DNA of 64,000 nt from CAYFLR01 sp964343805 (GTDB taxonomy: Bacteria > Bdellovibrionota_B > Oligoflexia > CAYFLR01). The DNA lies in assembly GCA_964343805.1 (NCBI GenBank), contig CAYFLR010000004.1, positions 62,001 to 126,000 of the forward strand. The letters run 5' to 3'. Below are positions 9,610-18,786 of the stretch, in pieces. The stretch's first letter is position 1. The number at the start of each line of letters is the position of its first letter. A program made the translations under genes and the position numbers. The notes under the pieces were generated by a model, which searched no databases, was not told the origin of the DNA, and was given only the letters and a program-made list of their open reading frames with translations.

Positions 9610-11042
9610 ATGCTAAAAAATACTGGCGACTCTGCAATACACGGTATCGCTGGTTTTGGAAGATTTAGCTGCCTTCTTTTTGGATCTTTATTTTTCTCTC
9701 TTCTTTTGGGTACGGTATTTCTAGTTAATAACGATAAGCGTTCAATTACGGAAACAGGGTATGTAGAGAGTTTCTCTTTTTTGGATGAGCCCTCTAAAAA
9801 GGAAGTTAAATCAACTGCTTTTGGTAAAGTGGCAAAGATAGAGAGGAATATTAATAAAAAACCAGTTAATTTAAAAGAGTTTCAAAGGGATAAAAATATT
9901 AGTGGTTTTTCTTCCCCTCGTCTTTACAGAGAGTTTCCTACCACTCATGCACCAGTTATTGCAGGTTTAAAAGGGGTCAATAAACTATTATCTTCTATTG
10001 GAAGAGAAAAATATGGATTTGGGTCGGATGGACACTATAAGCCTGTTTCTATCAAAAGAGATAATAAAGGGAATGCCTATTATAAAATGGGGCAATATTA
10101 TAAAGGTGTCCCTATATTTGGAAAAGAGCTGATATTAAAAGTGGGGCGTGATAAGAAAGCCGATCTACTTATAGGTACGGTGCTTCCAGATATTAAAATT
10201 TCAGTTACTCCTACGCTAGAAGGTACTTANNNNNNNNNNCACATCAATTAGCAATGTCTTCTGTGGATGGGCTTTTTCCAGACTCTATCAAACTATATGG
10301 TTCTCCTGAACTGGCCATTTGGCAATCAGAAGAAAAACCATACTTGGTATATACCGCCATTACAGCCTATCAGACTCTGGCATTTGGCTATCAGATTGAT
10401 GAGTTAATTATTGATGCCAACGAAGGAAAAATTCTTGAGCGATATTCAAGGCTTCACAGCGCTCTGAAAAGAAAAACCTACACCCTCGAAAAGAAATGTC
10501 TCACTCAACAGCATCAAATGTGGTCTGAAATGTATGATTGGGGAAAAGATTGGCTTAAAGAATTTCTGAGAGGAAAAGAGGCCAATGTAGATAGTGATGA
10601 ACATGCCAAAAGTGCTTATCTTAATACAGGTCTAACTTATTGGTTTTTTTACCATTTCTTTAAGAGAGACTCCTTTGATAATAAGGGAGCCCCTATTGTC
10701 TCAACCACCCACGCTATGTTTGAAAAACCCAATGCTCCCGGTCCCTTTGGAAATGGGCCAGGTGGCAGTGGGGGACAAGACTGCTTTGGAGCGAATGCCT
10801 TTTTCTCTTGGGATTTAGGGCAAATTATTTTCGGTGAAGGGGATGGTCAATATATGATTAACCCTGCGAGCTCTTTAGATATTACTTCCCATGAAATTAG
10901 TCATGGAGTAACTCATAGTGAGAGTCAACTCATTTACAAGAATGAATCAGGGGCCATAAACGAAGCTTTCTCCGATATCATGGCTCTGAGGCTTGGAGAG
11001 ATGCTGGGGGAAGTGAGCACGGCAATCCTGAGGGAGGCATAG
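9610..11042 (+). CDS. M4-family (thermolysin-like) metallopeptidase, N-terminal and catalytic part of a frameshifted gene
   Basis: The protein starts with a hydrophobic export segment (about residues 20-42), then an FTP/PepSY-like propeptide (YKGVPIFGKELILKV), then the M4 catalytic domain. The zinc site is plain: HEISHGVTH supplies HExxH, and SGAINEAFSD supplies the third ligand, Glu. Ten N's at 10230-10239 interrupt the propeptide; reading resumes as HQLAMSSVDG. The reading frame then runs out at 11042, but the true continuation is in the next frame from about 10985, so one base appears to be missing near 10983. The intact product would be a secreted neutral protease with a long C-terminal extension. 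Whether the shift is a sequencing error or a real mutation cannot be told from here. Confidence 0.8.
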
Positions 11043-12205
11043 TCCCTACCAAAAATACTTGGATTTGTGGTGAAGAAGCCGTAACTAAAGAGAGATATCG
11101 CTATATGGATAATCCCGCTAAGGATGGGAGAAGCACTGATAATTATCGAGAATTCAAAAAGGGTAAAAAGGATAACGGATACGTTCATTTGAATTCCGGA
11201 ATAATGAACTTAGCATTTTACCTCCTTTCTGAGGGAGGAAAACACCCAAGAGGAATCACTCAGAATGAAGTGACTGGAATAGGTTTTGAATCAGCTTTAC
11301 GTATTTATTACCATGCCAATGTACATCTATTCACACGAGAAACTCATTTTCCTGCTGCTCGCATGGCTTTAGCAGCCAGTGCAGAAAGTATCTTTGGAAA
11401 ATGTTCAAATGAATGGCATGCGGTTCATCAAAGTTATGATGCGGTGCAAGTTCCTGGGAATTGGAACTCTTGTGATCCTGATGCAACATCCAGTTCAGGA
11501 AATAAATTAAACCTTCTCAATTATCTCGACGCTTACGATAAACGTGAAATGATCTATCAAAAAGTGGTGGTAGATCAATCCATGCCGCCGGCTGGAATTG
11601 AGATCACTGAGGCTGAAAAACAGTTAGTAGCTTCCTGGATCAATGGAGGGGCTAAGTTGGCAGCACCTGCTGGATCACCCGAAGAAGAGAGTGAAGAGGG
11701 AATCATTTATTATGAAGATCATATTAAACCTCAAATCTTCAAAAGGCTCTGTGCTGAATGTCATCATATGCCCACAACTGTAGAGAATGAACCAACTCCT
11801 CCACCTAATAATAACATTAACTATGCTCTTAGCTCGCAGATTGCTGCTAGTAGTGCCTATAGTCCAGAATTTAATCCTCGTCTCATGATTGATCAAAATA
11901 AACAAACCCTGTGGGCCAGTCGCTCCATATACTCACCCAATCAGCAAGAGTGGGTGACTCTAGACTTTGGTACTTTTAGACAAATTTCTAAATTAGCGAT
12001 CCATTTTGATCAAAATGATCGCCCCTTACATATGACTATCTTAAGTTGGAATGGTCGCTGGCAAGAGGCCGCTCGGGTTCCCAATGTTATTACTGGAACC
12101 AATGAAATTTCTATACCTCATGTCAACACGCGTTATCTTATGATTGCCTTTCATATTGGCCGTCCAGGCAGGTGGATTGCTGTTCGTGAAATAGAGGTTT
12201 ATTAA
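10985..12205 (+). CDS. M4 metallopeptidase, C-terminal part with cytochrome-c-like and discoidin regions (frameshifted continuation)
   Basis: Read from 10985 this frame gives SEAWRDAGGSEHG, then the rest of the M4 fold, including VHLNSGIMN (catalytic His region) and the helical end around ETHFPAARMALAASAESIFG. After that comes a block resembling the second half of a planctomycete-type cytochrome c domain (MPPAGIEITEAEKQ, WINGGAK). Next is a block resembling the first half of such a domain (IKPQIFKRLCAECHH; haem motif CAECH at 11750-11764). The last 130 residues form an F5/8 type C (discoidin) domain with SAYSPEFNPRLMIDQ, WVTLDFG and a terminal AVREIEVY. The swapped order of the cytochrome halves is odd. 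Secretion and binding to surface polymers are likely. Confidence 0.75.
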   Translation, partial: SEAWRDAGGSEHGNPEGGIVPTKNTWICGEEAVTKERYRYMDNPAKDGRSTDNYREFKKGKKDNGYVHLNSGIMNLAFYLLSEGGKHPRGITQNEVTGIGFESALRIYYHANVHLFTRETHFPAARMALAASAESIFGKCSNEWHAVHQSYDAVQVPGNWNSCDPDATSSSGNKLNLLNYLDAYDKREMIYQKVVVDQSMPPAGIEITEAEKQLVASWINGGAKLAAPAGSPEEESEEGIIYYEDHIKPQIFKRLCAECHHMPTTVENEPTPPPNNNINYALSSQIAASSAYSPEFNPRLMIDQNKQTLWASRSIYSPNQQEWVTLDFGTFRQISKLAIHFDQNDRPLHMTILSWNGRWQEAARVPNVITGTNEISIPHVNTRYLMIAFHIGRPGRWIAVREIEVY

Positions 12206-12232
12206 CCTTCCTTTTTTAGGTATCTAATTATT

Positions 12233-12445
12233 ATGAAAACTGTTGAACTCAATGGAACGGAATTTATCACCCTCTGCGCTCTTTTAAAAGTGGCCGGTTT
12301 ATGTAATTCCGGAGGAGAGGCCAAAAACCTTATCGCCGATGGCTTGGTGAAGGTGGACGGAGAGGTGGAACTTCGTAAAAGATGTAAAATTAGAGAGGGA
12401 CAAGTGGTGGAATTTGAGTCTATGAAGGTTCAGGTTGTAGCCTAG
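12233..12445 (+). CDS. Small S4-domain RNA-binding protein (YbcJ-like)
   Basis: This 70-residue protein is almost entirely one S4 RNA-binding domain: LLKVAGLCNSGGEAKNLIADGLVKVDGEVE matches the alpha-turn-beta core, followed by RKRCKIREGQVVEF. Single S4 proteins of this size belong to the YbcJ/RqcP-like group and bind structured RNA or the ribosome. The exact target is unknown. Its 3' end overlaps the end of the convergent hypB gene by 26 bases. Confidence 0.8.
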   Translation: MKTVELNGTEFITLCALLKVAGLCNSGGEAKNLIADGLVKVDGEVELRKRCKIREGQVVEFESMKVQVVA

Positions 12446-13115
12446 TCTTCAAGTTGGATAGTGACTCTGCAATAGGACGAAAAGTATCTCGATCTTTACG
12501 ACTGGTTTTAAAAACCTGTGCTTTAGGTGCAATCCGACTAAGATCATCAAAATAAAACCCTTCATCAAAATCTACAGCGGCTTGCAGATCATATTTTGAT
12601 ACTACTATAATATCAGACTCTCTAAAGATCAGAGGGTACTTGCGGGGTTTATCAGCTCCCTCGGTTACCGAGTTTATGGTGAGATTTAAGTGCTGCCCTA
12701 AATCAACTCCAGCAGGACAAACGAGATTGCCTACATTTTCGATTAATAAAAAGTCATATTGATTAATATCCATATTGCCGATGACTTCTGTGATCATATG
12801 GGCATTGAGATGACATCCGCTGTGTGTGTTAATCTGTAGTGTTTGAATAGATTGTTTTAAAAGTCGCTGCTGATCAATATCCGATTCGAGATCTCCTTGG
12901 ATTACCAGTATTTTGGATGGATCTATAAAAGCGGACAACTGTTCTATAAAGGTGGTTTTGCCACTCCCTGGTGCTCCCATAACATTCACTGCAAGGGTAG
13001 CAGAGTGTTGCCATCTGTGTTTTAACTCATGAGCCAATTTATCATTTTCTAAAGTGATACTCTTTTCAACTTTAAGAACTTCTGGTTTTTCATAACATCC
13101 ACAATCACGACACAT
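12420..13115 (-). CDS. hypB: Hydrogenase nickel incorporation GTPase HypB
   Basis: HypB (231 residues) is the GTPase that delivers nickel to [NiFe]-hydrogenase or urease precursors. The N terminus has the high-affinity metal motif as CRDCGC. The P-loop GAPGSGKTT, the segment LVIQGDLESDIDQQR and the conserved metal-binding CPAGVDLGQH in the GTPase domain are all present. The gene overlaps hypA by 11 bases. No hydrogenase structural gene or other hyp gene is in the window, so the client is encoded elsewhere. Confidence 0.93.
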   Translation of the reverse strand: MCRDCGCYEKPEVLKVEKSITLENDKLAHELKHRWQHSATLAVNVMGAPGSGKTTFIEQLSAFIDPSKILVIQGDLESDIDQQRLLKQSIQTLQINTHSGCHLNAHMITEVIGNMDINQYDFLLIENVGNLVCPAGVDLGQHLNLTINSVTEGADKPRKYPLIFRESDIIVVSKYDLQAAVDFDEGFYFDDLSRIAPKAQVFKTSRKDRDTFRPIAESLSNLKTRLQPEPS

Positions 13116-13467
13116 GGGGTTCCTCCAACTCTATCTCTTTTAACAGAAACTCTTTACCAGCTTTTACATCATATGAATTACTGGTGCAATCTGGGCAATA
13201 AATAAAAGTAAGATCCACCGGCGTTTTTAGACTTTCACAATCATGGCAGTAAATCAGGGGGGAAACTTTTTTAATTTCAAGATCAGTTTGGCTGAGTAGA
13301 GGGGTCTCTTTTTTGAGGGCTTCAAAGAAAAATAAGACCGACTCTTTTTGATAACTAGTTAGCTCACCTAACTCTACGAGCACTTTGCGTGGAGTGGCCC
13401 CTTTTTGCTTCTCGCATTCATCAATTATAGTATTAATAAGGCTGCGGGTTACTGCGTATTCATGCAT
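13105..13467 (-). CDS. hypA: Hydrogenase maturation nickel metallochaperone HypA
   Basis: HypA (120 residues) hands nickel over together with HypB. The N terminus MHEYAVTRSLI carries the nickel-binding MHE form. The zinc site is CHDCE followed about 17 residues later by CPDC. The length is standard. The gene is first in a two-gene hypAB unit transcribed away from the slipin gene; the 117 bases between the divergent starts must hold both promoters. Confidence 0.92.
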   Translation of the reverse strand: MHEYAVTRSLINTIIDECEKQKGATPRKVLVELGELTSYQKESVLFFFEALKKETPLLSQTDLEIKKVSPLIYCHDCESLKTPVDLTFIYCPDCTSNSYDVKAGKEFLLKEIELEEPHVS

Positions 13468-13584
13468 AGCTCACAATCAAGCATGTCCTTCCTGATTTAG
13501 CAAGGAAAAAAAACTTTTTATTATCTAGCTGTTGAGATACAAAGTAAATTAAGAACGGATTATTTTAATTAGGAGCAAATGACC

Positions 13585-14337
13585 ATGACTGGATTTATTA
13601 CTTTTATTGTTATTTTTATAACTTTTTTGATGTCCTGTTTACGTGTTTTAAAAGAGTATGAGCGAGGCGTCATCTTTCGTTTAGGACGGGTGATTGGCGC
13701 GAAGGGTCCGGGCCTTATCTTTCTAATTCCCATTTTGGATCAGATGAAGAAGGTGAGTATGAGAACCGTGGCTATGGATGTCCCTTCTCAAGATATTATT
13801 ACTAAAGATAATGTTTCGGTGAAAGTGAATGCGGTGGTTTACTTTCGAGTAATGGAGCCTGTAAAGTCTATTGTAGATGTAGAAGACTATCTCTATGCCA
13901 CTAGCCAACTATCTCAAACCACACTAAGAGCGGTTTTAGGTCAATCTGAATTAGATACCCTTTTAACAGCTCGTGATGAAATTAATCATAAGTTACAAGA
14001 AATCATTGATCACCAAACTGAACCTTGGGGAATTAAAGTCAGTAATGTGGAGCTGAAGCACATAGATTTATTATCAGACATGCAACGAGCGATGGCTAAG
14101 CAAGCAGAAGCTGAAAGAGAAAGGCGTTCCAAAATTATTAACGCAGAGGGAGAACTCCAAGCTTCCGCCAAACTTGCTGAAGCGGCTGATGTTATTGAAA
14201 AAAGCCCTATAGCCCTCCAGCTAAGATACTTACAAACTTTAAAAGAAATTGGAACTCAAAATAACACCACCACTGTTTTTCCAATTCCCATTGAGATGCT
14301 AGATGTTTTTAAAAATTTAAGTAGCAAGAAAAGCTAA
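13585..14337 (+). CDS. Slipin/stomatin-like membrane protein (SPFH domain)
   Basis: This 250-residue protein has one N-terminal membrane segment (TFIVIFITFLMSCL), then an SPFH/band-7 domain with EYERGVIFRLGRVIGAKGPGL, DVPSQDIITKDNVSVKVNAV and SQTTLRAVLGQSELD. A charged coiled-coil (KQAEAERERRSKIINAEGE) follows, as in bacterial stomatins. Such proteins form large membrane-bound oligomers and work with NfeD proteases, one of which follows directly. AGGAG at 13571-13575 is best spaced for the ATG at 13585; an in-frame ATG at 13579 is also possible. Confidence 0.9.
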   Translation: MTGFITFIVIFITFLMSCLRVLKEYERGVIFRLGRVIGAKGPGLIFLIPILDQMKKVSMRTVAMDVPSQDIITKDNVSVKVNAVVYFRVMEPVKSIVDVEDYLYATSQLSQTTLRAVLGQSELDTLLTARDEINHKLQEIIDHQTEPWGIKVSNVELKHIDLLSDMQRAMAKQAEAERERRSKIINAEGELQASAKLAEAADVIEKSPIALQLRYLQTLKEIGTQNNTTTVFPIPIEMLDVFKNLSSKKS

Positions 14338-14351
14338 TCTAAGGAGGCATT

Positions 14352-15656
14352 ATGATCATTAAGATGATGCCCTTATTTTTACTGCTTTTAAGTAGCCCTT
14401 TAAAAGGGGAAGAGAAGCAGGTAAATTTAGTGGAAGTGGATTCCATGATTAATATTGGTTCAGCCTTTCATATCCTAGCTGCCATTAAAAAAAGCGAGAG
14501 TGAAAAAAGACCATTGATTATACGGATGGATACTCCTGGGGGGCTGCTGGATTCCACTAGAGATATTGTAAAAGCCATACTTAATGCCAAAGTTCCAGTG
14601 ATAGTATACATTGGTCCCAAAGGAGCTCATGCAGGGTCAGCTGGGGTTATGATTACTATGGCTGCTCATATTGCCGTGATGGCTCCTGGGACTAATATTG
14701 GAGCCGCCCATCCGGTTAACTTTGATGGAAAAGATGCAGGCAAAGATGATATAAAAAAGAAAATAGTCAATGACACTGCTGCTTTTGCTCGTTCCATAGC
14801 CAAAGAGAGAGGGCGGAATGAAGTTTGGGCAGAAGAGGCTGTCAAGGACAGCAATTCCATTACCAGTAGAGAGGCGGTTGATACGAGGGTTGTTGACTTG
14901 ATCGCGAATGATGTTAATCATCTTTTAGAGCAAGTGGATGGAAGAGAAATCACCTTTGACAATTCTTCACCATGGATTTTAAAAACCAAGGGCAAAAAAA
15001 TCCATACCATTCCCATGGATTTGAAGCATCAATTCTTGAGCTTTTTATCTCATCCAAACGTGGCTTATTTACTTATGACCTTTGGCGGTTTAGGGCTCTA
15101 TGTGGAATTAACACATCCTGGATTAATCTTTCCTGGGGCCATCGGGGCTATTTTTATTGTACTGTCTCTGATCTGCTTTCAAGCTATATCAGTTAATTAT
15201 GGAGCACTCGGATTATTACTTCTAGGAGCGGGATTGCTCATAGCAGAAATCTTTGTTACCAGTTTTGGAGTGCTCGGAATCAGTGGAATTGTGGCCTTTT
15301 TAATAGGATCATTTTTCTTAGTTGATGCCTCCTTTTCCGGGGTGGGTGTTTCTCCTGAAGTGATCTGGCCCACTGCCTTTGCTTTTTTTATCATAATGTT
15401 GGGAATTGGCTATCTTTTGAACCAAATCAGATCTCTTAAACCCAGAGGAGGGGTGAACTCTATGTTGGGACTTACCGGGGTTTTAGAGCAAACTGTGGAG
15501 GCCGATAAAATTTTTCAAATCACTATTCGCGGAGAAATTTGGAAGGCGGTCTGCCCGGTTGAATTGACACAAGGAACATCCTTTGTAATTGATAAAGTAG
15601 AGGGGATGACACTGCATATCAAAGAGCAAGAGTCATCCTCCACTGAAAATAAATAA
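14352..15656 (+). CDS. NfeD-family membrane serine protease (long form, ClpP-like domain)
   Basis: This 434-residue protein has a signal-like N terminus and then a ClpP-class protease domain with MDTPGG, and AGSAGVMITMAAHIAVMAPGTNIGAAHP, where the serine of GSAG is the expected nucleophile. A block of four or five membrane helices (about residues 225-355) and a C-terminal NfeD OB-fold follow. Archaeal homologues cleave the C terminus of the partner stomatin using a Ser-Lys dyad; the same pairing is inferred here because the slipin gene ends 14 bases upstream and GGAGG sits before this ATG. The two genes probably form a membrane quality-control unit. Confidence 0.88.
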   Translation: MIIKMMPLFLLLLSSPLKGEEKQVNLVEVDSMINIGSAFHILAAIKKSESEKRPLIIRMDTPGGLLDSTRDIVKAILNAKVPVIVYIGPKGAHAGSAGVMITMAAHIAVMAPGTNIGAAHPVNFDGKDAGKDDIKKKIVNDTAAFARSIAKERGRNEVWAEEAVKDSNSITSREAVDTRVVDLIANDVNHLLEQVDGREITFDNSSPWILKTKGKKIHTIPMDLKHQFLSFLSHPNVAYLLMTFGGLGLYVELTHPGLIFPGAIGAIFIVLSLICFQAISVNYGALGLLLLGAGLLIAEIFVTSFGVLGISGIVAFLIGSFFLVDASFSGVGVSPEVIWPTAFAFFIIMLGIGYLLNQIRSLKPRGGVNSMLGLTGVLEQTVEADKIFQITIRGEIWKAVCPVELTQGTSFVIDKVEGMTLHIKEQESSSTENK

Positions 15657-15683
15657 TCCAACCTTTTAATTGGAGGCATCAAA

Positions 15684-16897
15684 TTGGAACGTGCAATTAG
15701 CTTTTTAGGTTTAGTGGTCTTACTTTTTTTAGCCTGGCTCATGTCAAGTGATAAAAAGAACATGAACTGGCGGTTGATTATAAGCGGTGTCTTATTGCAA
15801 TTGCTGTTTGGCGTACTTGTATTATGGACTACACCGGGGCAATTGTTTTTTAGCTTTGCTAGAGAACTTATTACCAAAGTGGTCTCCTTTTCTGATATGG
15901 GAGCTGAAATGGTATTTGGCCAGGGATTTAGAGAGCATTTTATTGCCTTCTCGGTACTGCCAACCATTATTTTTGTCTCTTCTATTATGGCGGTGATGTT
16001 TCATCTCGGGGTGATGCAAAAGATCGTGAAAGGAATGGCCTTCATTATGGTTAAGGTGATGGATGTATCTGGTGCTGAATCTCTGGCCGCCAGTGCCAAT
16101 GTTTTTGTGGGCCAAACGGAAGCGCCCTTGGTANNNNNNNNNNCAAGCCCTATATTAAGACCATGACCAAGAGTGAGCTAATGTCCTTAATGACAGGGGG
16201 AATGGCTACCATTGCGGGGGGAGTAATGGCTGCCTATGTCAGCTTTGGTGCTGACCCGGGTCATTTGCTGGCAGCCTCTATCATGTCGGCTCCTGCCTGT
16301 CTGGTTATTGCAAAAATTATGATTCCAGAAAATGAGACATCCAATACCAAAGGGACGGTTAAAATAAAAATCGAAAACAAGGATGCCAATGTCCTGGATG
16401 CTGCCTGCAGGGGAGCTAATGAGGGTTTAATGCTTGCCTTAAATGTAGGTGCTATGCTCATTGCTTTTGTTGCTATTACCGGTCTTTTAAACTATATGCT
16501 CGGTTATCTCCCAAATATTAGTGGAACTCCTTTAACCTTCGAGCGAATTTTAGGTTGGATCTTTCATCCCATTGCTTTTGTAATTGGAGTTCCATGGAAA
16601 GATGCTGGGATGGTGGGGACTTTGCTCGGTAAAAAAATGTTTATCAATGAATTTGTTGCTTACCTTGATTTAAAAGATATGAAAAATGTCATTAGCCCTA
16701 GATCTTTTACCATTGCCACCTACGCTCTATGTGGTTTTGCTAATTTTGCTTCTATTGCTATTCAAATTGGCGGTATAGGAGGCTTGGTACCAGAACGTCG
16801 TAAAGACTTAGCTAAGTTTGGAGTCAAAGCAATGTTAGGTGGAACATTAGCTGCCTTGATGACTGCCACAATTGCAGGTATACTAGTAGATCATTAA
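15684..16897 (+). CDS. Concentrative nucleoside transporter (CNT/NupC family), interrupted by assembly gap
   Basis: This inner-membrane carrier imports nucleosides by ion symport. The CNT signatures ANVFVGQTEAPLV before the gap and KPYIKTMTKSELMSLMTGGMAT after it are contiguous in known members, so the ten N's at 16134-16143 hide only a few residues. Later motifs include SIMSAPACLVIAKI, ANEGLMLALNVGAMLIAF and CGFANFASIAIQIGG. The start is a TTG at 15684 with GGAGG at 15672-15676. The gene lies 27 bases after nfeD and before a periplasmic nucleotidase-like phosphatase, which suggests salvage of extracellular nucleotides. Confidence 0.9.
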
Positions 16898-16926
16898 GGT
16901 AAAATATGTAAAAAAGGAGTTTTACA

Positions 16927-17679
16927 ATGTTCCCTTTCCTATCTAAAATTGCTATTCTTGTAGTGAGTTTATTCCTGGCTAGCTGTTCTTCGGTTAAGAG
17001 TCCTATTAAAGAGGATCCTACTCTATTTAGTTTGCTGTATGTTCAGCATGCTGCTGAATGGAAAGCCATGTATCATCAGGCTTATAATCTGGCCCACTAT
17101 CGGCTCAAACAAGAATTAACCAAAACCACGGTAAAAAAGAAAGCTGTGGTTTTAGATGTGGATGAAACCGTTTTAGATAATAGCCCGCATAATGGACGCT
17201 TATCCAAATTGGGATTAAGTCACCCGGCAGGATGGAAAGAGTGGGTGGATAAGGCCGAAGCGAAACCTGTACCTGGGGTGAAATCCTTTTTAAAATTTGC
17301 CGATGAAAATAACATCGCCATTTTTTATGTAACAAATCGACATGAGCGCTACAAAAAAGCCACGATTAATAATCTTAAAAAAATGGGCTTTCCCCAAGTT
17401 AGTTCTGGGACAGTACTTTGCCGAGTAAAAGAAAGTACTAAGAAACCTCGACGAGATGCCATCCGTTTGAATCACCAGATCGTTTTATTAATTGGTGATA
17501 ATCTCGGTGATCTCCATGAAGCTTTTGAAACCAGAGATCCTGCCGGGCGTGATAAAATGGTGGAAAACCTCTACCAACAATTTGGTAAGCGATTTATCTT
17601 GCTTCCCAACCCTCTTTATGGTTCTTGGTTAGGAGCTTTACCTGGAAAGCCTGGCAAAGATATTGTTATATCTCATTAA
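16927..17679 (+). CDS. Lipoprotein acid phosphatase / 5'-nucleotidase, e(P4) family
   Basis: This 250-residue lipoprotein has the lipobox LASC (Cys20) and a class C HAD acid phosphatase domain. The aspartate motifs are visible: VLDVDETVLDN (nucleophile and acid/base), FYVTNRHERY, and LLIGDNLGDL. Members of this group remove phosphate from nucleoside monophosphates such as NMN in the outer membrane or periplasm. The nucleoside transporter gene immediately upstream makes a nucleotide-scavenging pair likely. AAAAGGAG precedes the ATG. Confidence 0.88.
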   Translation: MFPFLSKIAILVVSLFLASCSSVKSPIKEDPTLFSLLYVQHAAEWKAMYHQAYNLAHYRLKQELTKTTVKKKAVVLDVDETVLDNSPHNGRLSKLGLSHPAGWKEWVDKAEAKPVPGVKSFLKFADENNIAIFYVTNRHERYKKATINNLKKMGFPQVSSGTVLCRVKESTKKPRRDAIRLNHQIVLLIGDNLGDLHEAFETRDPAGRDKMVENLYQQFGKRFILLPNPLYGSWLGALPGKPGKDIVISH

Positions 17680-17691
17680 AATGGAATTGTT

Positions 17692-18783
17692 ATGAATGAC
17701 AAAATCTATCAAATAGCTCAGAATTCAGAATCCTTAGAAGAGATAATTAAGGAAGTTCATCTCTATTGTAAAGAGAAGCTAGAAGACTATCAAACCCTGA
17801 GTATATTAGTGGATCGAGGGCTTCCCACCTTTATTTTTACCATCAATAATCGAGATGTTTTAGTCAATCTTACTATCCCCTGGAAGAGTGTGGCAGGGGA
17901 ATGCATGAAGTCGGACAAAACTCTGATTGAATATGCTCCTGAAAGTAAGTTGAATTATCGTAAACCCATGGAACTGACAGGACTGCAGGTGGAGTTTATC
18001 CATGCAATTCCTTTAAAATTTCTAGGGCAGACCTTTGGCTGTCTAGAAATTTTGACTGAGAAAAAGCATGAGATCGAAAACAATGCCCTCTTTGAAGAGG
18101 TGGCTAATTTCTTAGCGCCCATAGTTTATCTTAAAGAATGGCATTCTATGGAGCGCAGAAAAGCTCATGCTATTAAAAACAAAGCCTTCCTAGGAGCTTT
18201 GACACTGGCTTGCCCCAATGTGGAAGAAGAGAAAAAACTTGAAATATTAAATGATTCCTTTGATCAAATAAGCCATTTAAGTGAAGATTTTATTAAGCTG
18301 ACCGAAATGAAATTTGATCTCGCCAAAGGTGATGTGGTTTCTATATTAAAACAAGCTATCATCAAGTTAGAAAATTTAGCAGAACTTAACGATCAGAAAG
18401 TCGACATTGTTACTGACTTTGTGCCTGAAGCCTTTGCCAATTTAGATGCTCATGCTTTTCGTGAAGAGGTATTTTTTAATATAATTAAAAATGTATGGGA
18501 AGAGTGGGAAAAGAATGATGCGGACGTCCGCAATATAGAAATTAAAGTGTCAAAAAAAGAAGGCCAAGTGGTTGTTCAAATGACTGACAATGCTGGAGGA
18601 ATACCTGCTGATATAGCTAAGAATCTCTTTATGGGCTGTGAGAGTTCCAAGGGTGTAGGTCGAGGAGTGGGTATGAATGTAGCCTACCAAATCGTCAAAA
18701 TTCACAAAGGGGAGATGATGTTTACTACCGAGGAAGGAGTAGGGACCACTTTTACCATTTCTCTTCCTGTTTTTCAGGGCTAA
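17692..18783 (+). CDS. GAF-type sensor histidine kinase-like protein
   Basis: This 363-residue soluble protein has an N-terminal GAF-like sensing region (about 10-150), a helical linker, and a C-terminal HATPase domain. ATP-binding boxes are present: NIIKNVWEEW (N box), DNAGGIP (G1) and GVGRGVGMNVAYQIV (G2). The dimerisation helix has AHAIKNKAFLG, where His could be the phospho-acceptor, but the usual H-box pattern is weak. No response regulator is next to it. It may be an orphan kinase or a regulatory ATPase. Partner and signal are unknown. Confidence 0.7.
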   Translation: MNDKIYQIAQNSESLEEIIKEVHLYCKEKLEDYQTLSILVDRGLPTFIFTINNRDVLVNLTIPWKSVAGECMKSDKTLIEYAPESKLNYRKPMELTGLQVEFIHAIPLKFLGQTFGCLEILTEKKHEIENNALFEEVANFLAPIVYLKEWHSMERRKAHAIKNKAFLGALTLACPNVEEEKKLEILNDSFDQISHLSEDFIKLTEMKFDLAKGDVVSILKQAIIKLENLAELNDQKVDIVTDFVPEAFANLDAHAFREEVFFNIIKNVWEEWEKNDADVRNIEIKVSKKEGQVVVQMTDNAGGIPADIAKNLFMGCESSKGVGRGVGMNVAYQIVKIHKGEMMFTTEEGVGTTFTISLPVFQG

Positions 18784-18786
18784 TTT

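Noticed and set aside
15515..15967. 150-residue minus-strand frame over nfeD and the nucleoside transporter
   Set aside because: Both plus-strand genes are well supported and the antisense frame spans their junction without a ribosome site or recognisable domain.
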